This document shows, piece after piece, positions 25,229 to 33,883 of a stretch of 64,000 nt of DNA. The DNA is from Aquimarina amphilecti. Its GTDB lineage: Bacteria; Bacteroidota; Bacteroidia; Flavobacteriales; Flavobacteriaceae. The position numbers and the translations under genes are program-made. Under the pieces are notes generated by a model. That model had not been told where the DNA came from and searched no databases. It was given only the letters and a program-made list of their open reading frames with translations. The stretch's first letter is position 1; every line of letters starts with the position of its first letter. The DNA is taken from contig NZ_FOAB01000012.1 in the NCBI RefSeq assembly GCF_900109375.1, positions 1 through 64,000 of the forward strand. Reading direction: 5' to 3'.

Positions 25229-26134
25229 ATGCAATTATTGATTTATAGTTTAGTATACCCTCTACTTTGGATAATATCTAAACTACCTTGGAGGTTATTT
25301 TACTTGTTTTCAACCTGTATTTATATACTTGTTTATCATATTATTAGGTACCGCAGAAAAACCGTAACAGAAAACCTTAACCTTGCTTTTCCTGATAAGG
25401 ATACCAAGGAAATAAATCGTATCCGAAAAGCTTCTTACAAACATATGTGTGATATGTTTCTGGAAATGATTCGTTCTTTATCCATAAGTGAAAAAGAAAT
25501 AGTAAAACGTTTCCATATTACTAATCTAGATGCTTTAGTAACCTTAGAGGATAAAAACAAAAGTATTATTACGATGATGGGGCATTATAATAGTTACGAA
25601 TGGACAAACTCAATTGACTTAATAAGTAAATTTAGGTGTGTGGGAATCTATAAACCAATCAAGAATAAATATTTTGACAAATTAGTTCATAGAATTAGAG
25701 GAAGATTTAACTCTCGATTAATCCCTAGCGCTAAAGTTTTTAGAGAAATGACAATGGATCAAAGAAAAGATAATCCTGAACTAAGCTTGTATGGTTTAAT
25801 TTCTGATCAATCTCCTAAGCTTAATAATGCTACATTCTGGACAGATTTCATGGGAATAAAAGTACCGGCATTTGTAGGGGGTGAAGTGCTTTCAAAAAGA
25901 TTAGGTCTTAGTATATTTTATCTTCATGTAGAAAAGGTAAAAAGAGGGTATTATGAAGCCACTTTGGTGCCAATTTCCGAGGATCCAAAAAATGAGGATG
26001 AATATACCATTACAAAGAAATTCACACAATTACTAGAAGAGCAAATTAGACATAAGCCCGAAAACTATTTATGGACTCATAAACGATGGAAGCATCGAAA
26101 TGCACAACCACCAAAAGATGCTGTGATTGCTTAA
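25229..26134 (+). CDS. LpxL/HtrB-like lysophospholipid acyltransferase, copy 1
   Basis: This 301-residue protein has an N-terminal membrane anchor (about 1-40) and the HX4E catalytic motif in GHYNSYE (His at about 118), as in lipid A late acyltransferases (LpxL/LpxM/HtrB). The acceptor region RKTVTENLNLAFP is conserved. It probably adds a secondary acyl chain to lipid A in the inner membrane, though ornithine-lipid-type acceptors cannot be excluded. A close paralogue begins 78 bases downstream on the same strand. Confidence 0.88.
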   Translation: MQLLIYSLVYPLLWIISKLPWRLFYLFSTCIYILVYHIIRYRRKTVTENLNLAFPDKDTKEINRIRKASYKHMCDMFLEMIRSLSISEKEIVKRFHITNLDALVTLEDKNKSIITMMGHYNSYEWTNSIDLISKFRCVGIYKPIKNKYFDKLVHRIRGRFNSRLIPSAKVFREMTMDQRKDNPELSLYGLISDQSPKLNNATFWTDFMGIKVPAFVGGEVLSKRLGLSIFYLHVEKVKRGYYEATLVPISEDPKNEDEYTITKKFTQLLEEQIRHKPENYLWTHKRWKHRNAQPPKDAVIA

Positions 26135-26186
26135 TATTTCACTTTTATTTAGGATTATGCTAAGGTTTTTAGACATCAAATAATTT

Positions 26187-26194
26187 TATATTTG
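26187..26194 (+). promoter_or_regulatory. -7 element upstream of acyltransferase copy 2
   Basis: TATATTTG is a perfect TAnnTTTG element, 17 bases before the start codon of the second acyltransferase, so this copy probably has its own promoter in the 77-base gap. The -33 region (TTTT) is poor. Confidence 0.5.
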
Positions 26195-26211
26195 TAGGCT
26201 AAGTTAACGTA

Positions 26212-27111
26212 ATGCAACTACTGGTATATCGTCTTTTGTATCCAATTTTATGGATTATTTCTAAACTACCGTGGCGTGTATTTTACATGTTTTCTACTTG
26301 TGTGTACATCTTTGTATACCATGTTATTAGGTATAGAAAAAAAGCAGTAACAGAAAATCTTACGCTGGTCTTTCCTGAAAAATCAAAGGAAGACATTTCT
26401 AAAATAAGAAAAGCATTCTATAAACATATGTGTGATATGTTCCTAGAAATGGTCAAATCTATTTCTATTAGTGATAAAGATCTACTCGAACGATTTAAAA
26501 TAATCGATATTGAATCGCTTAAGGAATTAGAAGCAAAAAACAAAAGTATTGTTGTTTTAATGGCACATTACGCTAGCTATGAATGGGCCACAGTTACACA
26601 ATTATTAATTGATTTTCCTACGGTTGGTGTCTACAAACAAATAAAGAATAAATACTTTGATCAGCTTGTACATCGAATAAGAAAACGATATGACGCACGA
26701 CTTATAGCTAGCTATAATGCTATGAAAGAAATCACAAGAGATAAAGTAAATGGTAAACTCTGTTCATATGCATTCTTATCTGATCAATCTCCAAGTCTTG
26801 CAAAAGCAACCTACTGGACAGATTTTATGGGAATCAAAGTACCTACTCATGTTGGCGGAGCCATTTTAGCTAAAAGACTAGATATGTCTGTTGCTTACTT
26901 ACAGGTAGAAAAAATAAAAAGAGGATACTACCAAGGTAAATTTATTCCGATTACAGAAAATGCTAAAAACTGTGAAGACTTCTACATTGTAGAAACATAC
27001 TTGCGAATGGTAGAAAAACAAATTCGGAAAGCTCCGGAATACTATCTATGGACTCATAAGCGATGGAAACATCGTGATGAAGAAATCCCCAAAGACGCAA
27101 CTATACATTAA
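26212..27111 (+). CDS. LpxL/HtrB-like lysophospholipid acyltransferase, copy 2
   Basis: This 299-residue protein is a tandem paralogue of the preceding gene: both share LYPLLWIISKLPWR-type N-termini, the HX4E motif (AHYASYE here), WTDFMGIKVP and the LWTHKRWKHR ending. By eye more than half the residues are identical. Two copies may add acyl chains at different positions or respond to different conditions, as LpxL/LpxM/LpxP do in other bacteria; this is inference. It ends at a strong bidirectional terminator. Confidence 0.88.
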   Translation: MQLLVYRLLYPILWIISKLPWRVFYMFSTCVYIFVYHVIRYRKKAVTENLTLVFPEKSKEDISKIRKAFYKHMCDMFLEMVKSISISDKDLLERFKIIDIESLKELEAKNKSIVVLMAHYASYEWATVTQLLIDFPTVGVYKQIKNKYFDQLVHRIRKRYDARLIASYNAMKEITRDKVNGKLCSYAFLSDQSPSLAKATYWTDFMGIKVPTHVGGAILAKRLDMSVAYLQVEKIKRGYYQGKFIPITENAKNCEDFYIVETYLRMVEKQIRKAPEYYLWTHKRWKHRDEEIPKDATIH

Positions 27112-27112
27112 G

Positions 27113-27156
27113 AAAAAAAACACTCTTATCAGTTGAATTAACAAGAGTGTTTTTTG
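27113..27156. terminator. Bidirectional terminator between acyltransferase 2 and glmM
   Basis: A 13-base stem AAAAAACACTCTT (27115-27127) pairs with 27143-27155. A-runs on one side and T-runs on the other allow termination in both directions. Confidence 0.85.
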
Positions 27157-27162
27157 ATTTTA

Positions 27163-28551
27163 TTAAATTCCTGCTATTTCTTTAAGCGCAGTAATTGTTT
27201 CATTTGCTAATTGATCAGCTTTTTCCTGACTTAATGCTTCTGTATAAATTCTAATAATGGGTTCCGTATTACTTTTTCTAAGATGAACCCAAGAATCGTT
27301 AAAATCAACTTTTACACCATCAACCGTACTAACTTCTTCTGCCACATGCTTATTGTGAAATCCTTTTAAAATTTCATCGACATTTAATTCTGGTGTTAAC
27401 TGCACCTTATTTTTACTCATAAAGTAAGATGGGTAACTATTACGTAATTCACTTACACTACATTTTTTTTCCGCTAGATGCGTTAAAAATAACGCAACAC
27501 CTACTAGAGAATCTCTTCCATAATGTAACTCAGGATAAATAATACCTCCATTTCCTTCTCCACCAATAACAGCATTATTAGCTTTCATTTTCGAAACTAC
27601 ATTCACCTCTCCTACTGCACTAGCCTCATAAGTACCGTTATGTTTTTCTGTAACATCTCTTAATGCTCTACTAGAAGATAAATTAGAAACTGTATTTCCT
27701 GGCGTTTTTCCTAATACAAAATCTGCACAAGCTACTAATGTATATTCTTCTCCAAACATTTCTCCATCTTCACTCATAAATGCTAAACGATCTACATCTG
27801 GATCTACTGTAAGACCAAAATCCGCTTTTTCTTTTACGACCAACTCTGACAAATCAGTCAAATGTTCTTTAAGTGGTTCTGGATTATGAGGAAAGTGACC
27901 ATTTGGTTCGCAATAAAGCTCCACTACCTCAACTCCCATTTGTTTAAGCAGTTTGGGAATAGCAATTCCTCCCGTAGAATTAACAGCATCTACCACTACT
28001 TTAAAATTTGCTTTCTTAACTATCTCTGGGTTTACTAAAGAAAGATTTAGTACTTCTTCAATATGCTTGTCAATATAAGTATCGTTGGTAGTAATTGAAC
28101 CTAAATCATCTACTTCTGAGAAAAGATAATCATCATTTTCTGCTATATCTAGAATCTTTTTTCCATTTTCTGCATTCAAAAATTCTCCTTTGCCATCTAA
28201 CAACTTAAGAGCATTCCATTGTTTAGGGTTATGACTTGCAGTTAATATAATTCCTCCATCTGCTTTTTCTAAAGGCACCGCTACCTCAACGGTTGGTGTG
28301 GTTGATAATCCTAAATCCACAACGTGTATACCTAAACCTACTAATCCATTCATTACCAATTGCTGAATCATTGATCCAGAAATACGGGCATCTCTACCTA
28401 CAACAACAATAGGATGTTCTTTATTTGTTTCAGCTTTTAACCAGCTTCCATAAGCTGATGCGAACTTTACAGCGTCAATAGGTGTCAAATTATCTCCTAC
28501 TTTTCCCCCAATAGTACCTCGAATACCCGAAATTGATTTGATTAATGTCAT
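27163..28551 (-). CDS. glmM: Phosphoglucosamine mutase
   Basis: This 462-residue member of the alpha-D-phosphohexomutase family would convert glucosamine-6-phosphate to glucosamine-1-phosphate for peptidoglycan and lipopolysaccharide synthesis. It has the active-site phosphoserine S106 in TASHNP, the metal loop DPDVDRLA (about 240), the sugar-binding GEGNGG loop (about 325) and the C-terminal phosphate-binding SNTEPIIRIY. Family members in this phylum can also be phosphomannomutases or phosphoglucomutases, so the substrate is probable rather than certain. It has a near-perfect promoter (28582-28612) and is transcribed alone. Confidence 0.85.
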   Translation of the reverse strand: MTLIKSISGIRGTIGGKVGDNLTPIDAVKFASAYGSWLKAETNKEHPIVVVGRDARISGSMIQQLVMNGLVGLGIHVVDLGLSTTPTVEVAVPLEKADGGIILTASHNPKQWNALKLLDGKGEFLNAENGKKILDIAENDDYLFSEVDDLGSITTNDTYIDKHIEEVLNLSLVNPEIVKKANFKVVVDAVNSTGGIAIPKLLKQMGVEVVELYCEPNGHFPHNPEPLKEHLTDLSELVVKEKADFGLTVDPDVDRLAFMSEDGEMFGEEYTLVACADFVLGKTPGNTVSNLSSSRALRDVTEKHNGTYEASAVGEVNVVSKMKANNAVIGGEGNGGIIYPELHYGRDSLVGVALFLTHLAEKKCSVSELRNSYPSYFMSKNKVQLTPELNVDEILKGFHNKHVAEEVSTVDGVKVDFNDSWVHLRKSNTEPIIRIYTEALSQEKADQLANETITALKEIAGI

Positions 28552-28581
28552 ATATATGGTTAATTAAGTTTTCCTTGTTCG

Positions 28582-28612
28582 CAAATGTACAAGATACCAG
28601 TTATTGCTACAA
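28582..28612 (-). promoter_or_regulatory. Promoter of glmM
   Basis: On the minus strand TTG (28610-28612) is followed by exactly 20 bases and TACATTTG (28582-28589), a full TAnnTTTG match. The start codon lies about 30 bases downstream. Confidence 0.75.
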
Positions 28613-28699
28613 TTTAATACCTAAAAAACTTCAATGAAAAAATTATTGCTCATAAGTTTTTTCAAGAAAAAGAATCTGAAAATTTTAAAACAAAATAAC

Positions 28700-29554
28700 T
28701 TAAAATGTGTTTGAAATAGCTTCAATACATCCTCTATCAGCCATAGTTATAAAGAATGTTTCATAGTTAGATCCAAAAGTAATATTTGTTGGTTTTTTCC
28801 CATTCAACATATACTCTTTTATAAACACACCCTTTTCCGATAATACTACAATACTTCCTTTACCATAGCGGCATATATAAAGATTTCCTTCATTATCACA
28901 TCTCATCCCATCCAAACCATAATTATCAAAAGAAAAAAACAGTTTCTTATTTTTAATAAAACCTGTATTTGTGATATCATATACCCAAATTTTTCGTTGA
29001 ACAGATTCATTCACATATAACTTTTTATTATCAGGACTTACCTCTATCCCATTAGTAGTCCCCATATTTCCTTCTAATAATTCGAATCCTTTTTCTTTAG
29101 TTACTTTCCAAACATTACCTGTATTCGTAACCCAATTAGGGTCACTGGCATATAACACTCCAATATCGCTAATTGCTATATCATTTGGTTGATTAGCTAA
29201 GGATTGATGTGCAAATACTTCTATCTTTTTTGTCTCTGTAGTAATTTTTAATATGTTATGGTTTATATAATCTGCAACATACATTTTATTTTTCCCTCCA
29301 AAACGGATCCCGTTTCCAATACTTCCATTGGGAAGTTTTAGAAATAAAGACGCCTTTCCATCTGGAGTAACTATCCCAATAGTTCCTTCTTCTTGATAGT
29401 TCACTGCATAAACATTTCCCAAATAATCAGTTGCCGGGCCTTCAATTCCTTTAGTAAAATCTCCCGGTTGTGTGTAATCAACACTTTGTGATATAACATC
29501 AAAAGGCGCTAAAAAAAAGAATAAAATCAAATTAAAAAACAAACAATGCTTCAT
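28700..29554 (-). CDS. Exported SMP-30/gluconolactonase-like beta-propeller protein
   Basis: This 284-residue protein has a signal peptide (about residues 1-22, ending DVISQ). It has repeated propeller strands characteristic of the SMP-30/gluconolactonase/LRE-like family, for example GNVYAVNYQEEG, NDIAISDIGVLYASD, NGIEVSPDNKKLYVNES and LDGMRCDNEGNLYICRYG. The Asn-Gly-Ile/Asp-Gly metal-binding pattern is present. These enzymes are calcium-dependent lactonases; the natural substrate is not evident. It stands alone and is divergent from the ACP phosphodiesterase gene. Confidence 0.85.
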   Translation of the reverse strand: MKHCLFFNLILFFFLAPFDVISQSVDYTQPGDFTKGIEGPATDYLGNVYAVNYQEEGTIGIVTPDGKASLFLKLPNGSIGNGIRFGGKNKMYVADYINHNILKITTETKKIEVFAHQSLANQPNDIAISDIGVLYASDPNWVTNTGNVWKVTKEKGFELLEGNMGTTNGIEVSPDNKKLYVNESVQRKIWVYDITNTGFIKNKKLFFSFDNYGLDGMRCDNEGNLYICRYGKGSIVVLSEKGVFIKEYMLNGKKPTNITFGSNYETFFITMADRGCIEAISNTF

Positions 29555-29686
29555 GCTCCTAAATTAAAGTAGCCTAAATTATTTTTTTTGATTGCAAAAA
29601 TCCTTTTTTTTATACAAACTACGTTATTTATAGTACAAACAACTTTTAAAATAAGATATCGTAAATAAAACTCGTATTTTAACCTA

Positions 29687-30271
29687 ATGAATTTTTTAGC
29701 CCATATCTACCTTTCCGGAGAAGATCAAGAACTTAAAATAGGTAATTTTATTGCTGATTCGGTTAAAGGAAAAAAGTTCTCTCAATTTCCAGAACGAATA
29801 CAACAAGGCATTACACTACACCGCAAAATAGACACATATACTGACAGTCATCCTACAGTTAGAGAAAGTGTATTGAGGTTGTTCCCAAAATACGGTCATT
29901 ACAGTACTGTTATTGTAGATATATTATACGATCATTTTCTCGCAGCATATTGGAATGAATACTCAACGATTCCTTTAGAAAAATACGTCTCTGATTTCTA
30001 CGAACTTTTACAAGAATATTATGAAGTACTTCCTAAACGTGTACAAGATTTTTTACCATACATGTTACGCGATAATTGGCTACTTAGCTATGCCACAATT
30101 CCAGGAATAGGAAGAATCCTTTATCAAATGAATCACAGAACAAAAAACAGATCTAAAATGAACTTTGCCATAATGGAATTAGAACAATATTATGACGAGT
30201 TTGAAAGAGAGTTCAGATCTTTCTTTGAGGAATTGGAATTATTTACAAAAAATGAAATGAGAAAGCTGTGA
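29687..30271 (+). CDS. ACP phosphodiesterase (AcpH-like, DUF479)
   Basis: This 194-residue protein opens with MNFLAHIYLSG and contains GNFIADSVKG and LHRKIDTYTDSH, the metal-binding Asp/His motifs of the AcpH family. AcpH removes the 4'-phosphopantetheine arm from acyl carrier protein. The family is related to HD-type hydrolases. Its stop overlaps the start of the next lipoprotein gene by 4 bases (GTGA), which indicates translational coupling. Confidence 0.88.
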   Translation: MNFLAHIYLSGEDQELKIGNFIADSVKGKKFSQFPERIQQGITLHRKIDTYTDSHPTVRESVLRLFPKYGHYSTVIVDILYDHFLAAYWNEYSTIPLEKYVSDFYELLQEYYEVLPKRVQDFLPYMLRDNWLLSYATIPGIGRILYQMNHRTKNRSKMNFAIMELEQYYDEFEREFRSFFEELELFTKNEMRKL

Positions 30272-30657
30272 AAATACTATATCTCATTTTATTACTTTTT
30301 ATATTTTCTTGTCACGAAAGACAACGAAATAATACAATAACAAATATATGTGACAAAGAAGCTATTTCATCTTCTAAAAACGGATATAACAAAAATTATT
30401 ATGCAAACTCTATAAATTTAAAAAGTATTGGTCATTACAAAAATGGAATACGACAAGGGTTTTGGAAATATTTTTATCGAAACGGAAATGTAAAAGCGGA
30501 AGGACATTATCAAAATGGTAAAAAACAAGGATATTGGAAAGAATATCACACCAATGGAAATGTTAAATCCGAAGGGCATATAGATCATTGTACGCCTTCT
30601 GGATATTGGAAATATTATGATAAAAAAAATAACGTTACTAAAGAAATTAATTACTAA
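30268..30657 (+). CDS. YwqK-like MORN-repeat lipoprotein
   Basis: This 129-residue protein starts with GTG overlapping the previous stop. It has a lipoprotein signal (about 1-16, FIFSC) and a region of three or more MORN-like repeats (GHYKNGIRQGFWKYF, GHYQNGKKQGYWKEY, GHIDHCTPSGYWKYY). Databases often label such proteins YwqK-family antitoxins, but no toxin gene is adjacent and the lipoprotein signal points to an envelope role, so I do not accept an antitoxin function here. GGT follows 16 bases later. Confidence 0.75.
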   Translation: MKILYLILLLFIFSCHERQRNNTITNICDKEAISSSKNGYNKNYYANSINLKSIGHYKNGIRQGFWKYFYRNGNVKAEGHYQNGKKQGYWKEYHTNGNVKSEGHIDHCTPSGYWKYYDKKNNVTKEINY

Positions 30658-30673
30658 TAAAACATCTAACACT

Positions 30674-32377
30674 ATGCGATTGCTTTATCTCTTACTTTTT
30701 ACACTAGTTATCTCATGCAAAACCAATCAAGAGCCAAAAATTACTTCTGAAATAAAACCAGTATTTGGAGTTATTGAAAAAAATGCAATGGTAGTTTCTG
30801 CAAGAAAAGAAGCTTCTAAAATTGGAAAAGATATTCTTCAAAAAGGGGGTAATGCATTCGATGCGATGGTTGCTACAGAAATGGCATTGGCAGTCTCCTA
30901 CCCATATGCGGGTAACCTTGGAGGTGGCGGGTTCATGGTATACAGAAAAAACAACGGAGAAACTGGAGCAATTGATTATCGTGAAAAAGCTCCTCTTGCA
31001 GCTTCTAAGGACATGTATCTTGATGAAAATGGAGATCCAATTCCAGAAAAAAGTCAACTCGGTCCTTTAGCGGTCGGAGTTCCTGGCACCATTGCTGGTA
31101 TATTCGAAGTACATAAAAAATTTGGAACACTCTCCATAAAAGAATTATTAACTCCAGTTGTTGAACTTGCCAAAAAAGGATACGTAATTACAGAAAATCA
31201 AGAGAAACGACTCGAACATTTTAGAGAATTATTTATCGAAACAAATAAAGATACTATCTTATATGCTAAGACAATTAAAGCGAATGACACTCTTAAGAAT
31301 CCAATGTTAGCAAAAACTCTTGAGAGAATTATTGAAAACGGAAAAGATGAATTTTATCAAGGAGTAACAGGAGAAAAATTAGTCGCATACATTAAGTCAC
31401 AAGGGGGAATAATGACTATGGAGGATTTGAACAAATACGAAGCTAAATGGCGTGATCCTGTTCAGTTTTCTTATAAAGATTTAAATATCATATCTATGTC
31501 TCCTCCTTCTAGCGGTGGCGTTTGCCTAGCACAAATCATGAAGATGATCGAGCCATATAACCTTAGTGAATATGGACATAACACATTAAAATCTATTCAA
31601 ATTATTACTGAGGCTGAAAGAAGAGCTTATGCAGATCGGAGCTTCTACTTAGGAGATCCTGATTTTGTAAAAATTCCAATCGATACATTAATCAGTAATG
31701 AGTACTTATCAGAAAGAATGAAAGATTTTGATATGGATAAAGCTACTTTATCCTCGGACCTCAGTTATGGAAGTATTCCTGGGTATGAAAGTAGTGAAAC
31801 TACTCACTATTCTATAATTGATCAATTCGGAAATGCAATTTCCGTAACTACTACCTTAAATGGAGCGTACGGTTCTAAACTTTATGTTCCTGAATTAGGT
31901 TTCTTTTTAAATAATGAAATGGATGACTTTAGTGCTAAACCTGGGACTCCAAATATGTTTGGATTATTAGGCGCTGAAGCAAATGCAATTGAACCAGAAA
32001 AAAGAATGCTTAGTTCAATGACACCAACACTGGTGGAAAAAGATGGGGAACTATGGATGTCAGTCGGTACTCCAGGAGGATCTACCATTATCACTTCTGT
32101 ATTACAAACTATTTTGAACGTAAAAGAATATGGTATGACTATGCAAGATGCAGTAAATGCTCCTCGTTTTCATCATCAATGGTTACCAGATGTTGTTATT
32201 TTTGAGCCTAACTCATTTGATAAAAAAATACTCGATAGTTTAAAAACAAAAGGTTACAAAACTAATGAAGAAGAAAGTAGAGTAATCGGTAAAGTAGATG
32301 GTATTTTAGTATTGCCTGATGGAAATTTAGAAGGTGGAGCTGATAAACGCGGAGATGACGCAGCCGTTGGTTTTTAA
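30674..32377 (+). CDS. ggt: Gamma-glutamyltransferase
   Basis: This 567-residue protein is taken from the Met at 30674, which gives a lipoprotein signal (MRLLYLLLFTLVISC); the frame is open to 30617. The precursor would autocleave before the nucleophile T376 in ETTHYSI, and the glutamyl-binding GGGGFMVY and PPSSGGV motifs (about 78 and 276) plus GTPGGSTIIT (about 470) are intact. It hydrolyses or transfers the gamma-glutamyl group of glutathione and similar compounds in the periplasm or at the surface. It is last in the run with ACP phosphodiesterase and the MORN lipoprotein, though the shared transcript is inferred. Confidence 0.93.
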   Translation: MRLLYLLLFTLVISCKTNQEPKITSEIKPVFGVIEKNAMVVSARKEASKIGKDILQKGGNAFDAMVATEMALAVSYPYAGNLGGGGFMVYRKNNGETGAIDYREKAPLAASKDMYLDENGDPIPEKSQLGPLAVGVPGTIAGIFEVHKKFGTLSIKELLTPVVELAKKGYVITENQEKRLEHFRELFIETNKDTILYAKTIKANDTLKNPMLAKTLERIIENGKDEFYQGVTGEKLVAYIKSQGGIMTMEDLNKYEAKWRDPVQFSYKDLNIISMSPPSSGGVCLAQIMKMIEPYNLSEYGHNTLKSIQIITEAERRAYADRSFYLGDPDFVKIPIDTLISNEYLSERMKDFDMDKATLSSDLSYGSIPGYESSETTHYSIIDQFGNAISVTTTLNGAYGSKLYVPELGFFLNNEMDDFSAKPGTPNMFGLLGAEANAIEPEKRMLSSMTPTLVEKDGELWMSVGTPGGSTIITSVLQTILNVKEYGMTMQDAVNAPRFHHQWLPDVVIFEPNSFDKKILDSLKTKGYKTNEEESRVIGKVDGILVLPDGNLEGGADKRGDDAAVGF

Positions 32378-32600
32378 TTTTATTGTAGAAATCAATCAAC
32401 AAAGAAAGCTAAATTATTCGCAAATTATTAGCATATAAATCAATATTCATATAAGAAAAAAGTTAAAAAAACTAAATTACATCAACAAAAACCAACTCCA
32501 AAGGCTTTTATTCAATGCCAATGCAACAATATTATCATTAATTGCCACAATTTTTACACCAGAGCTTTCTCCTTAAGAATACTTTAGTAGAAACTTAATT

Positions 32601-32641
32601 AACATTGTTAAAAACGTAAACACTTTTGAAAAAACAATGTT
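32601..32641 (+). promoter_or_regulatory. Inverted repeat in the leader of the sorting-domain protein
   Basis: Perfect 9-base arms AACATTGTT (32601-32609) and AACAATGTT (32633-32641) are separated by 23 bases and end 14 bases before the ATG at 32656. As RNA they would form a stem-loop near the ribosome site; as DNA they could be an operator. Confidence 0.45.
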
Positions 32642-32655
32642 TAAAATATGTAATT

Positions 32656-33711
32656 ATGATAAAAACATTATTTTCACTTCTGCTATGCGTATGCTCTATT
32701 TTTAGCGTGAACGCTCAGTATTCAATTAGTTATGATTCTACTGACCCTATTACTGTTATTGCAGGTCAATCTGTAACATTAAACTATACATATTCTGCAT
32801 CTATGCAAGTCGACGCTCAATTTCAAATTTTTGAAACTGATAATCCAGGTATTTTTGGAGGAACTACTGCGGTAGGAACGGCAGTTGCAGAATTTCCTAC
32901 TCTCGATGTAGGTACAGATGCAATGGGCACTATTACTCTAAACATTCCAGCAAATTTACCATTAAGCTCGTCTCTCTCCGGAACAGAATATCGCATTTTC
33001 GGAAAACTATCGTCTGAAGCCAATTCTGACGCTACTGCAGACGTTACTTGGGATACTGGAGGTGTATATCCATCAATAATAATAACAGCTCCTCCTTACT
33101 CCATATCTTATGATTCTACAAACCCAGTTACTGTTGCTGCAGGAGAATCTATAACATTAAATTACACGTATACAGCATCTATGGATGTAGCTACACAATT
33201 TCAAATTTTTGAGGCGGATGTTCCAGGTATATTTGGCGGAACTACTGCAAATGGTACTGCAGTAATTGTTACTCCGACTGTTGTAGCAGGAACAGATATA
33301 TCAACTACAGTTACTCTTGACATACCGTCAGACCTCCCAATAAGTTCATCACTTTCAGGAACCAAGTATTACATTTTTGGAAAATTGTCTTCCGCGGACA
33401 ATCCAGATGCAAGTTCTGATGCGGATTGGAGCGTCTCTGGAGAATATCCAGAAATCACTGTTTCGCCAGTACTTAGCACTAATGATTTTACCACTTTCGA
33501 TAGAGATAAATTATACTTTAATAATGCTTCAACATCTTTAGTTATCAATGATATAAATGATATAAAATCTTTGAGTATTTATAATACTATCGGTAAAAAA
33601 GTATACGAAGTTGAAGATATAAAAAACGCAACAAATATCAACTTATCAACACTTCCAAAAGGGCTATATATCGCACGATCTGATTCGAAGTTTTTAAAAT
33701 TTATTAGATAG
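32656..33711 (+). CDS. Two-repeat secreted protein with type IX secretion sorting domain
   Basis: This 351-residue protein is started at the ATG at 32656, which begins a clean signal peptide (MIKTLFSLLLC...VNAQ). The frame is open from a TTG at 32626, which I judge less likely. The mature protein has two consecutive copies of a 126-residue beta-rich domain, each starting YSISYDST and containing FQIFE and PGIFGGTT. After them comes a C-terminal type IX sorting domain of about 75 residues with strands LVINDINDIKSLSIYNTIG and LPKGLYIA. It should be exported and anchored at the cell surface or released; the repeats may bind a ligand. No enzyme motif is visible. It ends in a strong terminator. Confidence 0.85.
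   Translation: MIKTLFSLLLCVCSIFSVNAQYSISYDSTDPITVIAGQSVTLNYTYSASMQVDAQFQIFETDNPGIFGGTTAVGTAVAEFPTLDVGTDAMGTITLNIPANLPLSSSLSGTEYRIFGKLSSEANSDATADVTWDTGGVYPSIIITAPPYSISYDSTNPVTVAAGESITLNYTYTASMDVATQFQIFEADVPGIFGGTTANGTAVIVTPTVVAGTDISTTVTLDIPSDLPISSSLSGTKYYIFGKLSSADNPDASSDADWSVSGEYPEITVSPVLSTNDFTTFDRDKLYFNNASTSLVINDINDIKSLSIYNTIGKKVYEVEDIKNATNINLSTLPKGLYIARSDSKFLKFIR
32719..33474 (+). repeat. Two tandem 378-base coding repeats
   Basis: Copies at 32719-33096 and 33097-33474 encode homologous 126-residue domains that are clearly similar in protein but diverged in DNA. The unit boundary falls before the second YSISYDST. It is an internal duplication of a surface domain. Confidence 0.8.
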
Positions 33712-33756
33712 AAAAAACATAACAGAATGAAACACTGTTAAAGTCGAAAAAGAATT

Positions 33757-33796
33757 AAAAAGCCAATGGAATGCATCATTGGCTTTTTAATTCTTT
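33757..33796. terminator. Terminator after the sorting-domain protein
   Basis: A perfect 12-base stem AAAAAGCCAATG (33757-33768) pairs with CATTGGCTTTTT (33777-33788) with an 8-base loop and T-rich sequence after it. It may also serve the convergent CapK-like gene. Confidence 0.85.
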
Positions 33797-33883
33797 TTTA
33801 ATTTGATTAACTAATCATAAATTTCATCAAGACTATAATACATAAGGCATCTCAACAAACTAAAAAGCACAAGAAGTAGTATT

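Noticed and set aside
30268..30657. A toxin-antitoxin pair at the YwqK-like gene
   Set aside because: The protein is a lipoprotein with MORN repeats and no toxin gene is beside it.
30617..30673. An upstream start for gamma-glutamyltransferase
   Set aside because: The frame is open, but only the Met at 30674 gives a standard lipoprotein signal peptide; the earlier start would overlap the preceding gene.
32626..32655. A TTG start for the repeat protein
   Set aside because: The ATG at 32656 begins the signal peptide directly and the TTG lies inside an inverted repeat; the ATG is preferred but not proved.
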